Shown: positions 37,970 through 46,670, numbered from the stretch's first letter. The stretch: 64,000 nt of DNA from Paracoccus luteus (GCF_004522155.1 NZ_SDEA01000005.1:1-64000), one strand, 5' to 3'. A program made the numbers and translations. The notes: generated from the letters alone by a model not told the origin.

Positions 37970-38953
37970 CTACTGTCGTGCCTCGATCGAACGGCGATAT
38001 TGCTGGGGTGGGATTCCGAATCTCTTGCGGAACTCTCGCGAAAAATGGGCTGCGTCCGAAAACCCTGACGTATGCGCGATTTCCGTAATGGAATAAAGGC
38101 TGGCCGTCAGCAGGTGCCGTCCGTAGTTCAATCGCATCCGCCGATAGGCCGCCACCGGCGTCTCGTTCAGGGCCTCGCGGAAAATCCGTTCGAGCTGGCG
38201 CACGGAAACCCCGCAATAGCGGGCAATCGCGGCGATGCTCGGCGGATGGTCAAGCTGCTGTTCCATGAAATGCAGCGCGCGGCGCAGCCTGTTGTCGCAA
38301 TCGCCTTCGGGCAGCAGATAGAAATGCGCCTGCGGCACGCTGGCCGGGCGCATTTCGGTCAGCATCATGTGGCGCATCACCTGCTGGGCCCGGGGTTTCC
38401 CGCAATGGCGGACCACAAGATACAGCCCCAGGTCAATCGCCGCGGTGGACCCGGCGCAGGTGATGACGTCGCCGTCGTCGATGAAGATCCGGTCCACGGA
38501 GGTCAGCGCCTTCGGGAATCTGGACCGGAAGGCATCCAGCACGTTCCAGTGGATGCAGAAGGTGCGCTGCCCGACCAGCCCCGCGCGCGCGATGGCGAAG
38601 CTGCCGGTGCAGATCCCCAAAAGCCCCTTCTTCGCGCGATGCGCAGCCTGGATCATCTGCATGAGCGCGGTCGCGGGGGCATCATCTTCATAGCTGTTGC
38701 CGCCGCAGATCGCGAGATAGTCGTAATCCGGCGGTGACGGCGCGCCCTCGCGGGCCGTGACGCTGACCCCGCAGCTGGACCTGACCGCAGACGATCCGAG
38801 GCCGTAGACCTCCCACGAAATCCGATTCTGTCGGCTTTTTGCAGCGTCATCCGCAGCCAGCCGCAACACATCCATGAACCCAGAGAACGCCGCAAGCGTA
38901 AACTTGTCCTGAAGTATCAAGGCAATACGGAAGTCCTTCTGATCTGAGTTCAT
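37970..38953 (-). CDS. GlxA-type AraC-family regulator
   Basis: 327 aa. An N-terminal DJ-1/PfpI-like amidotransferase-fold domain (LAICGGNSYEDD; ICTGSFAIARAGL, with the cysteine at the nucleophile elbow) is followed by an AraC DNA-binding domain with two helix-turn-helices (IAAIARYCGVSVRQLERIFRE and ITEIAHTSGFSDAAHFSREFRKRFG). Related GlxA-like regulators control betaine, carnitine, arginine and hydroxyproline catabolism. It is divergent from the ABC transporter and racemase-like genes and so is likely to control them. Confidence 0.88.
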   Translation of the reverse strand: MNSDQKDFRIALILQDKFTLAAFSGFMDVLRLAADDAAKSRQNRISWEVYGLGSSAVRSSCGVSVTAREGAPSPPDYDYLAICGGNSYEDDAPATALMQMIQAAHRAKKGLLGICTGSFAIARAGLVGQRTFCIHWNVLDAFRSRFPKALTSVDRIFIDDGDVITCAGSTAAIDLGLYLVVRHCGKPRAQQVMRHMMLTEMRPASVPQAHFYLLPEGDCDNRLRRALHFMEQQLDHPPSIAAIARYCGVSVRQLERIFREALNETPVAAYRRMRLNYGRHLLTASLYSITEIAHTSGFSDAAHFSREFRKRFGIPPQQYRRSIEARQ

Positions 38954-39007
38954 GACGGCGCCCCCGTTTTCCGCAGGTCAAGCTTGTCGTTTATATTCAA
39001 GTAGACG

Positions 39008-39042
39008 GCAGATGCGTTCAAGGGAGACCGTCAACCATCTGC
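39008..39042. promoter_or_regulatory. Inverted repeat in the divergent regulator/transporter promoter
   Basis: GCAGATG at 39008-39014 and CATCTGC at 39036-39042 are perfect 7-bp inverted half-sites separated by 21 bp, in the 147-bp gap between the GlxA-type regulator and the ABC binding-protein gene. The spacing would fit two helical turns and a dimeric regulator. Candidate operator only. Confidence 0.35.
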
Positions 39043-39100
39043 TACGTTTCCTTCAACAAGAGCGCCCTCCCGGCACTCGATCACAGGGGAGTTCAAGACC

Positions 39101-40132
39101 ATGAAGCGACTTCTTGCGGCCTCGACCATGGGCATTCTTGCAGGAACGACGGCCTCCTTCGCGCAGGGTTCGACACTGACCGTCGCCTACTATGGCGGCA
39201 ACTGGGGCGAGGCGTTCGACGCCTGTGTCGCCAAGCCGTTCGCCGAGGCGACCGGGGTGAAGGTCGTGGCCGAGATCGGCAACTCCACCACCACGCTCGC
39301 CAAACTTCAGCAGCAGGCTGCGGACGCGGTCATCGACGTCGCCTATCTTGATGGCGGGATCAGCGAGCTGGCGCAGGAAAGCGGCGTGCTTCAGCCGATC
39401 GACCTTGGCACACTGGCCAATGCGGGCGCGCTGAAACCGCAGGCGATCTACAAGGCGGGGAACGATGTCTTCGCGGTCAGCGCAGGCTATTACTCGCTGG
39501 GACTGACCTATAACACGCAGGAAGTCACGGAAACGCCGACGAGCTGGGATGCCCTCTGGAACGAGGATTACGCGGGCGCGGTGACGATCCCGTCGCCCAA
39601 CAACTCGGCCGGGGTTCCGTTCGTGCTGTTCCTGAATGGCGTTTACGGGGACGGGACCGGCAATCTGGACCCTACCTTCGCCAAGCTGAAGGAACTGGAT
39701 GCGGGCCTGCTTTACGATACCTCGGGCGCGGCATCGAACGCCTTTCAAAGCAACGAGGTCATTATCGGGCCGCATTTCAACGTCGGCGCCTGGGATCTGA
39801 TCGACGCAGGCATGCCAATCGGTTTCGTCGTGCCGAAGGAAGGTGTCTGGGCCACGGATGCGCGGATGCATATCGTCAAGGGCACCAAGAACCCCGACGC
39901 CGCGGCCAAGTTCATTGACACGGCGCTGTCCTCCCAGGCCGCGACCTGCCTGGCCGAACAGCTTTATCTCGGGCCGGCGGTCGACGGCGTCGAGCTGCCT
40001 GCCGAGGTCGAGAAGAAGCTGCCCTGGGGCGAAGGCGGATCGATCGACAATCTGAAACTGTTCGACTGGACCGAGGTGAACGCGCAGCGTCAGGACATCA
40101 CCGATCGCTGGAACCGCGAGATCGCGAACTGA
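39101..40132 (+). CDS. PotD-like ABC transporter substrate-binding protein
   Basis: 343 aa periplasmic binding protein with signal MKRLLAASTMGILAGTTASFAQ. The fold is the extracellular solute-binding family 1/PotD type: LTVAYYGGNWGEAFDACV at the mature start, a TPTSWDALWNEDYAG hinge-region motif and the IVKGTKNPDAAAKFID helix. It resembles polyamine, opine and compatible-solute receptors, but no ligand can be assigned from sequence. First gene of a five-gene unit with the ATPase, two permeases and the racemase-family enzyme. Confidence 0.88.
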   Translation: MKRLLAASTMGILAGTTASFAQGSTLTVAYYGGNWGEAFDACVAKPFAEATGVKVVAEIGNSTTTLAKLQQQAADAVIDVAYLDGGISELAQESGVLQPIDLGTLANAGALKPQAIYKAGNDVFAVSAGYYSLGLTYNTQEVTETPTSWDALWNEDYAGAVTIPSPNNSAGVPFVLFLNGVYGDGTGNLDPTFAKLKELDAGLLYDTSGAASNAFQSNEVIIGPHFNVGAWDLIDAGMPIGFVVPKEGVWATDARMHIVKGTKNPDAAAKFIDTALSSQAATCLAEQLYLGPAVDGVELPAEVEKKLPWGEGGSIDNLKLFDWTEVNAQRQDITDRWNREIAN

Positions 40133-40135
40133 TCG

Positions 40136-41149
40136 ATGACTGTGCTGGCCATCTCGAATGTCTCGAAATCGTTCGGCGCCTATCGGGCGCTGGACAACAT
40201 CTCACTGGATATTCAGGAGGGCGAATTCATTTCGCTGCTCGGACCATCGGGATGCGGCAAGACCACGCTGCTCAGGATCATCGCCGGGTTCCTGACGGCC
40301 GGTTCAGGCAAGATCCTGATCGACGGGGATGATGTCTCGGCGCTGCCACCCAACAGGCGGCCGCTGAACACGGTGTTCCAGAACTATGCGTTGTTTCCGC
40401 ATATGACGGTCCAGCAGAACGTGGCTTATGGACCGCGGAGGGCGGGCGCTTCGAAGGCCGAGGCCGACCGGCGCGCGCTCGAGGCGCTTGAAATGGTGGG
40501 CCTCGCCCATCTTGCGCCGCGCAGCCCGCGCGCCATGTCGGGCGGTCAGCAGCAGCGCGTGGCCCTTGCCCGCGCCATCGTCAACAAACCAAAGCTGCTG
40601 CTTCTGGACGAGCCGCTGTCGGCGCTGGATCTGCAATTGCGCAAGCGGATGCAGATCGAGCTGAAGCAGCTTCAGGGCCGGCTGGGCATCACCTTCATTT
40701 TCGTAACCCATGACCAGGACGAAGCGATGGCCATGTCGGACCGCATCGCCGTCATGTCGAACGGCCGGATCGAGCAGATCGACGAGGCCGAGCACGTCTA
40801 TCGCCGCCCGAACACCCGCTTCGTGGCCGACTTCATTGGCGAATCGAACTTCCTGTCCGTGGTCCCGGATGGCGGCAGGCTGGTCGCCGAGGGCGGACAA
40901 GACGCAGTCCTGCGCCCCGAGAACCTGCGCGTCTTCGCCTCTGCCGAGGAACTGCCCTCGGGATGGCAATCCCTGCCCGCGACCGTCAAGGCGATCACCT
41001 ATGTCGGCGGCACATCGAACATCTACCTGACCGCCCAGGGTCGAGAGCTTCACGCCCGCCGTTACAGCCCCGTCCCCGAAGGCATCACCGAAGGCAGCAC
41101 CGTCATTGCCGGGTTCGATCCGGCCGAGCTGCATGTGTTGAGGGCGTAA
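40136..41149 (+). CDS. PotA-like ABC transporter ATPase
   Basis: 337 aa. Walker A is GPSGCGKTT (about residue 40), Q-loop FQNYALFPHMTV, signature MSGGQQQRVALARA, Walker B LLLDEPLSALD, H-loop VTHDQDEAM. It is followed by a C-terminal TOBE regulatory domain (about 250-337), as in PotA-type importers. The gap after the binding-protein gene is only 3 bp. Confidence 0.92.
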   Translation: MTVLAISNVSKSFGAYRALDNISLDIQEGEFISLLGPSGCGKTTLLRIIAGFLTAGSGKILIDGDDVSALPPNRRPLNTVFQNYALFPHMTVQQNVAYGPRRAGASKAEADRRALEALEMVGLAHLAPRSPRAMSGGQQQRVALARAIVNKPKLLLLDEPLSALDLQLRKRMQIELKQLQGRLGITFIFVTHDQDEAMAMSDRIAVMSNGRIEQIDEAEHVYRRPNTRFVADFIGESNFLSVVPDGGRLVAEGGQDAVLRPENLRVFASAEELPSGWQSLPATVKAITYVGGTSNIYLTAQGRELHARRYSPVPEGITEGSTVIAGFDPAELHVLRA

Positions 41150-41152
41150 GAG

Positions 41153-42001
41153 ATGCTTGGATCCAGATCGACATTGCTGTGGTTGCTGTCACTTCCCGTG
41201 ATCGTCTTCACCGCCTTTTTCCTGATGCCGCTTGCGGTCGTGCTGATCTCGTCCTTCACGACCGGCGAGGGCGATTTCACCCTCATGCAATATGGCAAGG
41301 TTCTTCTGGACAGCTATCACTGGCAGGTCATCATCACGACCTTCCGCATCGCGATCCTCTCGACGCTGATCTGCGTTCTGCTGGGATATCCGCTGGCCTG
41401 GTATCTGGTCAGGATCGTCAAATGGCGGACCTGGCGGCGCGCCTGTGTGATTCTGCTGATCCTGCCGCTGTTCACCTCGAACATCGTGCGCTCCTTCGGC
41501 TGGATGGTGCTTCTGGGACGTTCCGGCCTTGTCAATGACGCGCTGCGCGGGGCTGGCCTGATCGACCGACCCATCAAGTTTCTTGGGACCGAAACCGGCA
41601 TTCTGATCGGAATGGTCTATATCCTGCTGCCCTTTGCCGTTCTGACCATTGGCAACGCGCTGGCAAAGGTCGATCCGGCGCTGGAGCAGGCATCGCGCGA
41701 TCTGGGCGCAGACCCTGCGCGCACCTTCTTCAGCGTCACCCTGCCTTTGACGATGCACGGGGTTCTTGCCGGAGGCATCATCGTCTTTTCGATGGCGATC
41801 AGCGCCTATGTCACGCCTGCGCTTCTATCGGGCGGCAAGGTCACGGTCCTCGCGATGCTGGCATTCCAGCAATATTCGACGGTCTTCGACTTCAACTTCG
41901 GCGGCGCGCTGTCGATTACGCTTCTGGTCTTCACGATGGCCCTGATCGGACTGGCGACATGGCTGTCCCGGCTCGGAACGGCCGCAGAGAAGGCGGCATG
42001 A
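41153..42001 (+). CDS. PotB-like ABC transporter permease
   Basis: 282 aa with six membrane helices. The permease coupling loop LEQASRDLGADPARTFFSVTLPLTMHG lies near residue 185. Starts 3 bp after the ATPase gene. Its stop overlaps the next permease (ATGA). Pairs with the following PotC-like subunit. Confidence 0.9.
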   Translation: MLGSRSTLLWLLSLPVIVFTAFFLMPLAVVLISSFTTGEGDFTLMQYGKVLLDSYHWQVIITTFRIAILSTLICVLLGYPLAWYLVRIVKWRTWRRACVILLILPLFTSNIVRSFGWMVLLGRSGLVNDALRGAGLIDRPIKFLGTETGILIGMVYILLPFAVLTIGNALAKVDPALEQASRDLGADPARTFFSVTLPLTMHGVLAGGIIVFSMAISAYVTPALLSGGKVTVLAMLAFQQYSTVFDFNFGGALSITLLVFTMALIGLATWLSRLGTAAEKAA

Positions 42002-42783
42002 CGATGCGTATGGTGATCCGCGTAATCGCGCTTCTGACGCTCGGCTATCTGCTGCTTCCGCTGGCGGTGGTGATCGGGGGTTCGCTGACCCGGACGAAGT
42101 TCCTGGCCTTCCCGCCGCAGGGTGTGACGCTGGAATGGTATCAGGTCATTCTGAACGACCCCACCTATATCAAGTCCTTCGGCATTTCGGCGATCCTGGC
42201 GCTCGCGGCGACGACGATCTCGATCGTGATCGCCCTGCCTGCGGCAATCGCCATCGCCCGCCACGAGTTCCGCGGCAAGGCCGCCCTGTCGGCGCTGCTG
42301 CTGTCGCCGCTGGTGCTGCCCCACATCGTCATCGGCGCAGCCCTGCTTCAATACGGGGCGTCGATCGGGCTGGTGCGCAACTTCGCGGCGCTTCTGGTGG
42401 GCCATGTCGTCATCGTGACCCCCTTCGTGCTGCGCAGCCTTCTGCCGCAATTCTCGCCCGAGCAGCTTTCACTGGAGGAAGCGTCCCGCGATCTCGGCGC
42501 AGGCGCATGGTCGACTTTCTCTCACGTCACCGTGCCCCAGATCCGCGCGGGCCTCGTTTCGGGCGCGATCTTTGCCTTCATCACATCCTTCATCAATGTG
42601 GAGCTGTCGATTTTCAACACGACCTCGGACCTGAACACCATTCCGGTCCAACTGTTCAACTACGTCCAGTATTCGGTCGATCCTTCCATCGCGGCGGTCG
42701 CATCGCTGACCATTCTCGCCGCCGCTGCCGCCATCATCCTCATCGACTGGCTGATAGGTCTGGATTTCCTGTCAGACAAGTAA
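41998..42783 (+). CDS. PotC-like ABC transporter permease
   Basis: 261 aa with six membrane helices and the coupling loop LEEASRDLGAGAWSTFSHVTVPQIRAG. The ATG at 41998 overlaps the preceding stop, the standard arrangement for paired permeases. It is followed 39 bp later by the proline racemase-family gene. Confidence 0.9.
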   Translation: MTMRMVIRVIALLTLGYLLLPLAVVIGGSLTRTKFLAFPPQGVTLEWYQVILNDPTYIKSFGISAILALAATTISIVIALPAAIAIARHEFRGKAALSALLLSPLVLPHIVIGAALLQYGASIGLVRNFAALLVGHVVIVTPFVLRSLLPQFSPEQLSLEEASRDLGAGAWSTFSHVTVPQIRAGLVSGAIFAFITSFINVELSIFNTTSDLNTIPVQLFNYVQYSVDPSIAAVASLTILAAAAAIILIDWLIGLDFLSDK

Positions 42784-42822
42784 CCCCGAACCACGACCAT
42801 CCCAACCTCAGGAGTAAGCGAA

Positions 42823-43836
42823 ATGCGCGTTCAGGACGTGTATAATGTGATCTATACCCATACCGAAGGCGAGCCGCTTTGCATCATCCATAGCGGCATC
42901 CCCTATCCCGCAGGTTCCAGCATCCTGGAAAAGCGGGCATTTCTGGAAGAAAACTACGACTGGCTGCGCAAGGCCCTGATGCGAGAGCCGCGCGGACACG
43001 CCGATATGTTCGGCGTCTTCCTGACGCCGCCCTCATCGCCCGACTATGACGCAGGCCTGATCTATATCGACGGCAAGGAATATTCGCATATGTGCGGCCA
43101 CGGCACGATCGCAGTCGCCATGGCCATGGTCGCCAACGGGCTGGTCATGCGCGATCCTTCGGGCAGCACCAAGATCCGGTTCGAGACGACTGCCGGTCTG
43201 GTCGTGGCCGAGGTCGCCCACGAAGGCGATGAGGTTCTTTGGACCCGGTTCGAGAATGTTCCGGCCTATGTCGCCGAAACGGACATCGAGTTCGAGCTTC
43301 CTGGCTATGGCACGCTGAAAGCGGATCTGGTCTGGGGCGGAAACTATTTCGGCATCATCGACCTGACCGGAACGGATCTGCGCATCTCGCCCGAGAACGG
43401 CTCGGAACTGTCGCGCCTCGGGCTGATCGCACGCGAGGAAATCCGCAAGAAGGTCAAGGTCCAGCACCCGACCGAAGCCCATATCAACAATCTGAACTTC
43501 GTCACCTTCTGGCACGAGCCGACCATCGAGGGCTGCCTTTACAAGAACGTCCACGTCTTTTCGGCAGGCCAGCTTGACCGCTCGCCGGGCGGTACGGGAA
43601 CGTCCGCGATGATGGCCTACTTCGAAAATCGCGGCAAAATGGGCCTGAACGAGCCGATCAAATCCGAGGGGCTGCTGGGCTCGGGCACGTTCGAGGGTTG
43701 CCTGGTCGGGGAAACCACACTTGGCAATGTCCGGGCGGTCCGGCCGACTGTGAAGGGCACGGCCGGCATCCTTGGAACGGCATCCTGGACGATCAACCGC
43801 GACGATCCCGTCGATGCAGGCTTCATGGTTCTCTGA
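42823..43836 (+). CDS. Proline racemase-family protein with Cys/Gly active-site pair
   Basis: 337 aa of the proline racemase/hydroxyproline epimerase fold. The first catalytic motif is intact: C91 in SHMCGHGTI. The second, normally DRSPCGTG (Cys) in racemases/epimerases or DRSPTGTG (Thr) in trans-3-hydroxyproline dehydratases, reads DRSPGGTG with Gly256 (codon GGC at 43588-43590). A protein with one catalytic thiol should not do the classical two-base racemisation, so a dehydratase or other one-sided proton abstraction is more likely. The linked transporter suggests the substrate is imported. Reaction and substrate are unknown. Confidence 0.85.
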   Translation: MRVQDVYNVIYTHTEGEPLCIIHSGIPYPAGSSILEKRAFLEENYDWLRKALMREPRGHADMFGVFLTPPSSPDYDAGLIYIDGKEYSHMCGHGTIAVAMAMVANGLVMRDPSGSTKIRFETTAGLVVAEVAHEGDEVLWTRFENVPAYVAETDIEFELPGYGTLKADLVWGGNYFGIIDLTGTDLRISPENGSELSRLGLIAREEIRKKVKVQHPTEAHINNLNFVTFWHEPTIEGCLYKNVHVFSAGQLDRSPGGTGTSAMMAYFENRGKMGLNEPIKSEGLLGSGTFEGCLVGETTLGNVRAVRPTVKGTAGILGTASWTINRDDPVDAGFMVL

Positions 43837-43846
43837 TTGAGGGAAA

Positions 43847-43873
43847 GGCGGCCTGGCTCAGGGCCGGGCCGCC
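43847..43873 (+). terminator. Hairpin after the racemase-family gene
   Basis: GGCGGCC pairs with GGCCGCC across a 13-nt loop, starting 10 bp after the stop codon. No T-run follows. It is probably the end of the transporter/racemase operon. Confidence 0.4.
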
Positions 43874-44015
43874 ATCGCCAGCGTTACCACCGGCGGCGCT
43901 TTCCACACCCGCAAGCGCCACGACGCCGTCGCGGCCCGCGGCGATCATTCCGCCCCGCAAGAACGCCAAGCGGTGGAAAGCCGACAGCCGAAGTGCAACC
44001 GCCCGCGTTGACGCT
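43871..44015 (+). pseudogene. IS5-family transposase remnant
   Basis: Translation gives IASVTTGGAFHTRKRHDAVAARG, and after a one-base shift at 43943 it continues IIPPRKNAKRWKADS. Both halves match a continuous conserved stretch of IS5-type transposases (GAYDTRKCHDAIAARG followed by IPPRKNAKPWK). Only about 48 codons remain, with no start, no catalytic C-terminal part and no visible terminal repeats, so it is a decayed fragment. It lies at the right end of the low-GC segment. Confidence 0.7.
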
Positions 44016-44097
44016 TGCGTGAGTGCTTGCGGGCGTTCCTGACCCAGCATTTCAACTCGGCCGGCGAGAGATGCTCGCTGCGCGGGATCGCGGTCAT
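44008..44097 (-). pseudogene. Truncated ParB-like (phage/plasmid-type) gene start
   Basis: An ATG at 44097 with GGGAGGAGAGG upstream begins MTAIPRSEHLSPAELKCW and continues VRNARKHSRKRQ. This resembles the N-terminal ParB/Srx motif of phage-type ParB-methylase proteins (L-K-P-x-A-R-N-A-R-x-H-S-x-K-Q). The similarity stops where the IS5 remnant begins, which suggests the gene was cut by that element. Based on a short motif only. Confidence 0.4.
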
Positions 44098-44346
44098 CGT
44101 TAAGCCTCTCCTCCCGCCCATGCCGCGATGGCAGACGCGCAGTGGCAGCGGCTGCGGCGGAGCCTGCAAGATAGAGCCGGGCGGATGCAGGCGAAACCGC
44201 GGGACCGAAAACCCGTCCCAGGGCGGCCGCGCGCGGAGATATCAGGAAGAAGGTCGCGTTTCAGTGCGCGGCGGACCTGCGCACGCCACGGAACTGGCGA
44301 GTGTTTTCCCGCGCCTCAGGCGTGAAATGAAAACTGTAAGAATGAC
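44098..44346. other. Non-coding stretch between the mobile remnants and tRNA-Gln
   Basis: About 250 bp without a convincing gene. Short open frames on the plus strand have no recognisable motif. Together with the two remnants before it, this makes a roughly 500-bp decayed zone from the racemase-family gene to the tRNA. Confidence 0.4.
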
Positions 44347-44421
44347 TGGCTGGGGCGGTAGGATTCGAACCTACGGTACACGGTACCAAAAACCGATGCC
44401 TTACCACTTGGCCACGCCCCA
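44347..44421 (-). tRNA. tRNA-Gln (anticodon TTG)
   Basis: 75 nt including encoded CCA. On the minus strand the acceptor stem is TGGGGCG/CGCCCCA, the D arm GGCCAAGTGGTAAGGC, the anticodon loop TTTTGGT gives TTG, and the T arm is GTAGGTTCGAATCCTAC. It marks the right edge of the low-GC segment. Confidence 0.97.
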
Positions 44422-44516
44422 ACCGTGCGGCGGGGTTTATCCAAGCGGATCGGGGCGTGCAAGAGGGATCGCGGCAAAAACTTGTGGATTGCGCCTGCCA
44501 CCGCTATCGCGCGGGG

Positions 44517-45716
44517 ATGGAGCATGCGGACATCGTCATTCTGGGGGCCGGGGCGGCCGGGCTGTTCTGCGCCGACAGCCTGGCGGGGCAGGGGCTGCGC
44601 GTGGTGGTGATCGATCATGCGCGCGCGCCGGGGGAAAAGATCCGCATCTCGGGCGGCGGGCGGTGCAACTTCACCAATCTCGCGACCAGCCACGACCGGT
44701 TCCTGTCGCAGGTGCCGCGGTTCTGCGCCTCGGTCCTGGCGGGATACCGGCCGCAGGATTTCGTGGCGCTGGTGGACCGCGCCGGGATCGCCTGGCACGA
44801 AAAGACGCAGGGGCAGCTGTTCTGCGACGGCAAGGCCACGCAGATCGTGCGGATGCTGGTCGACCGGATGGGCGACGCGTCGCTGCGCCTGGGGACCGCG
44901 GTGCGCGACATCAGCGCCGGCGGCGGCGGGCTGATCGTGGACACCGACGCCAGCCCCATCGCGGCGGGCCGGGTCGTTCTGGCGACGGGGGGGCGGTCCA
45001 TCCCCAAGATGGGGGCGACCGGGGTGGCCTATGACATCGCGGCGCGACTGGGCCACCGCATCGTGACGCCGCGGGCCGGGCTGGTGCCGCTGACCTTTGC
45101 CGAACAGGCGCTGCACCTGACCCGGCCGCTGGCAGGCGTGTCCGTCGCCGCGGCCGTGCGCGCCGGCCGCACGGCCTTTCGCGACGGGCTGCTGTTCACG
45201 CATCGCGGCCTGTCGGGGCCGGCGATCCTGCAGGCGTCCAGCTTTTGGTCGCCCGGCGACGAGTTGGCCATCGACCTTGCCCCCGATGACGACGCGGCCG
45301 CCGCGCTGAACGCGGCCAAGCGGCAGGGCGGACGCGGGCAGGTCGCGGGCGCACTTGCCAGGCTGCTGCCCGAGCGGCTGGCAAGCGCCATCGCGGACGA
45401 GGCGGGACTGGCCGCCGCACGGCTGGCCGATCAGCCCGACGCAAGGCTGAACGCGCTGGGGCGCCGGGTCAACGACTGGCGCATCCGCCCGGTCGGCTCG
45501 GAAGGCTGGCGCACCGCCGAGGTGACGGTGGGCGGTGTGGATTGCCGCGACCTGGACGCGCGGACGCTGGAATCGCGGCGGGTGGCCGGGCTGCACATCA
45601 TCGGCGAGGCGGTGGACGTGACGGGCTGGCTGGGCGGCTATAACTTCCAGTGGGCCTGGGCGTCAGGCCACGCGGCGGCGCGGGCGATTCTGCGCGCGGG
45701 GCCGGGCGTTTCCTGA
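44517..45716 (+). CDS. BaiN/HI0933-family FAD-dependent oxidoreductase
   Basis: 399 aa flavoprotein. The dinucleotide-binding start is DIVILGAGAAGLFCADSLAGQG, then RISGGGRCNFTNL, the family signature, near residue 50. ATGGRSIPKMGATG follows near 155, and the C-terminal FAD contact is GEAVDVTGWLGGYNFQWAWASG. The family has been called YhiN/HI0933/BaiN; its physiological role is unclear. The ATG at 44517 gives the proper start of the Rossmann strand; an in-frame ATG at 44457 would add 20 unrelated residues close to the tRNA. Confidence 0.87.
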   Translation: MEHADIVILGAGAAGLFCADSLAGQGLRVVVIDHARAPGEKIRISGGGRCNFTNLATSHDRFLSQVPRFCASVLAGYRPQDFVALVDRAGIAWHEKTQGQLFCDGKATQIVRMLVDRMGDASLRLGTAVRDISAGGGGLIVDTDASPIAAGRVVLATGGRSIPKMGATGVAYDIAARLGHRIVTPRAGLVPLTFAEQALHLTRPLAGVSVAAAVRAGRTAFRDGLLFTHRGLSGPAILQASSFWSPGDELAIDLAPDDDAAAALNAAKRQGGRGQVAGALARLLPERLASAIADEAGLAAARLADQPDARLNALGRRVNDWRIRPVGSEGWRTAEVTVGGVDCRDLDARTLESRRVAGLHIIGEAVDVTGWLGGYNFQWAWASGHAAARAILRAGPGVS

Positions 45717-45842
45717 TAGGATGCGCGCGGGCGCCGGCGGGGCCGGGCCAAGGCGGACGGACATCCCGCGCGCGCCGCGCGCGCCCCGCGTCCGGGCGGC
45801 TTCGCGGACCGGACGTCGCGTTTCACCGCGAAGGCGGAGGCG

Positions 45843-46670
45843 ATGATGAACCCGAACAAGGAACTGTGGGAAAAGGGTAACTTTTCCAAGCTGGCCGAGA
45901 CCATGCGCGACAGTGCCGACCGGCTGGTCGATCGCCTGGGCGTCACGCCGGGCATGAAGGTGCTGGACCTCGCCTGCGGGGACGGCGCCACGGCGCTGCC
46001 GATGGCGCGGCGTGGTGCGGATGTGCTGGGCGTGGACATCGCGCGCAATCTGGTGGCCGCCGCGCAGGCGCGCGTGGCGGCCGAAGGGCTGACCAACGTC
46101 CGCATCGTCGAGGGCGACGCCTGCGACCTGTCGGACCTGCCGGACGACAGCTTTGACCTGGTGCTCAGCATGTTCGGGGCGATGTTCGCGCCGTGCCCGC
46201 TGGACGTCGCACGCGGCACGGTGCGGCTGGCGCGGCCCGGCGGGCGGGTCGTCATGGGCAACTGGATCCCGGATGATCCCACCATGCCCGCCCAGATCCT
46301 CAGGCTGATGCACGAATACGGCCCGCCCCCGCCGCCGGGCTTCGTCCCGCCCACCGCCTGGGGGATCGAGGCGAACGTGATCGAGCGGTTCGGACAGGCC
46401 GGCATCCCGCCCGAGGCGATCACGATGGAACCCGCGTTCAAGGAGTTCCGGCTGGACGGGCCGCCATCCGCCCTGCTCGACATCTTCCTGAACTATTTCG
46501 GGCCGGTGATCCGGGTGTTCGAAGCGCTGGGACCGGGGCCGCGCGCTGACGAACTGCGCGCCAGGATGCTGGCGCTGATCGAACGCGAGAACCTTGGCGA
46601 TGACGGCAAGACCCTGATCCGCGCGCGCTATCTGCTGGTCACGGTGCGGGTGCCCCAACCGGCCGGCTGA
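45843..46670 (+). CDS. Class I SAM-dependent methyltransferase
   Basis: 275 aa. SAM-binding motif I is VLDLACGDGATALPMARRG (about residue 40), motif II acidic residue in VLGVDIA, and motif III is VLSMFGAMFAPCP. This is the Methyltransf_11/25 group. An AAGGCGGAGG ribosome site precedes two consecutive ATG codons (45843 and 45846). The substrate cannot be inferred: neighbours are an unrelated flavoprotein and the convergent kdsA. Confidence 0.85.
   Translation: MMNPNKELWEKGNFSKLAETMRDSADRLVDRLGVTPGMKVLDLACGDGATALPMARRGADVLGVDIARNLVAAAQARVAAEGLTNVRIVEGDACDLSDLPDDSFDLVLSMFGAMFAPCPLDVARGTVRLARPGGRVVMGNWIPDDPTMPAQILRLMHEYGPPPPPGFVPPTAWGIEANVIERFGQAGIPPEAITMEPAFKEFRLDGPPSALLDIFLNYFGPVIRVFEALGPGPRADELRARMLALIERENLGDDGKTLIRARYLLVTVRVPQPAG

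Noticed and set aside
44128..44325. 65-codon plus-strand frame beginning MADAQWQRL
   Set aside because: The start faintly resembles transposase N-termini, but the rest has no motif and there is no ribosome site.
37916..44350. Direct repeats (att sites) of the tRNA 3' end flanking the low-GC segment
   Set aside because: No second copy of the tRNA-Ser 3' end was found near the right boundary and no integrase gene is present, so integrase-type insertion is not shown.
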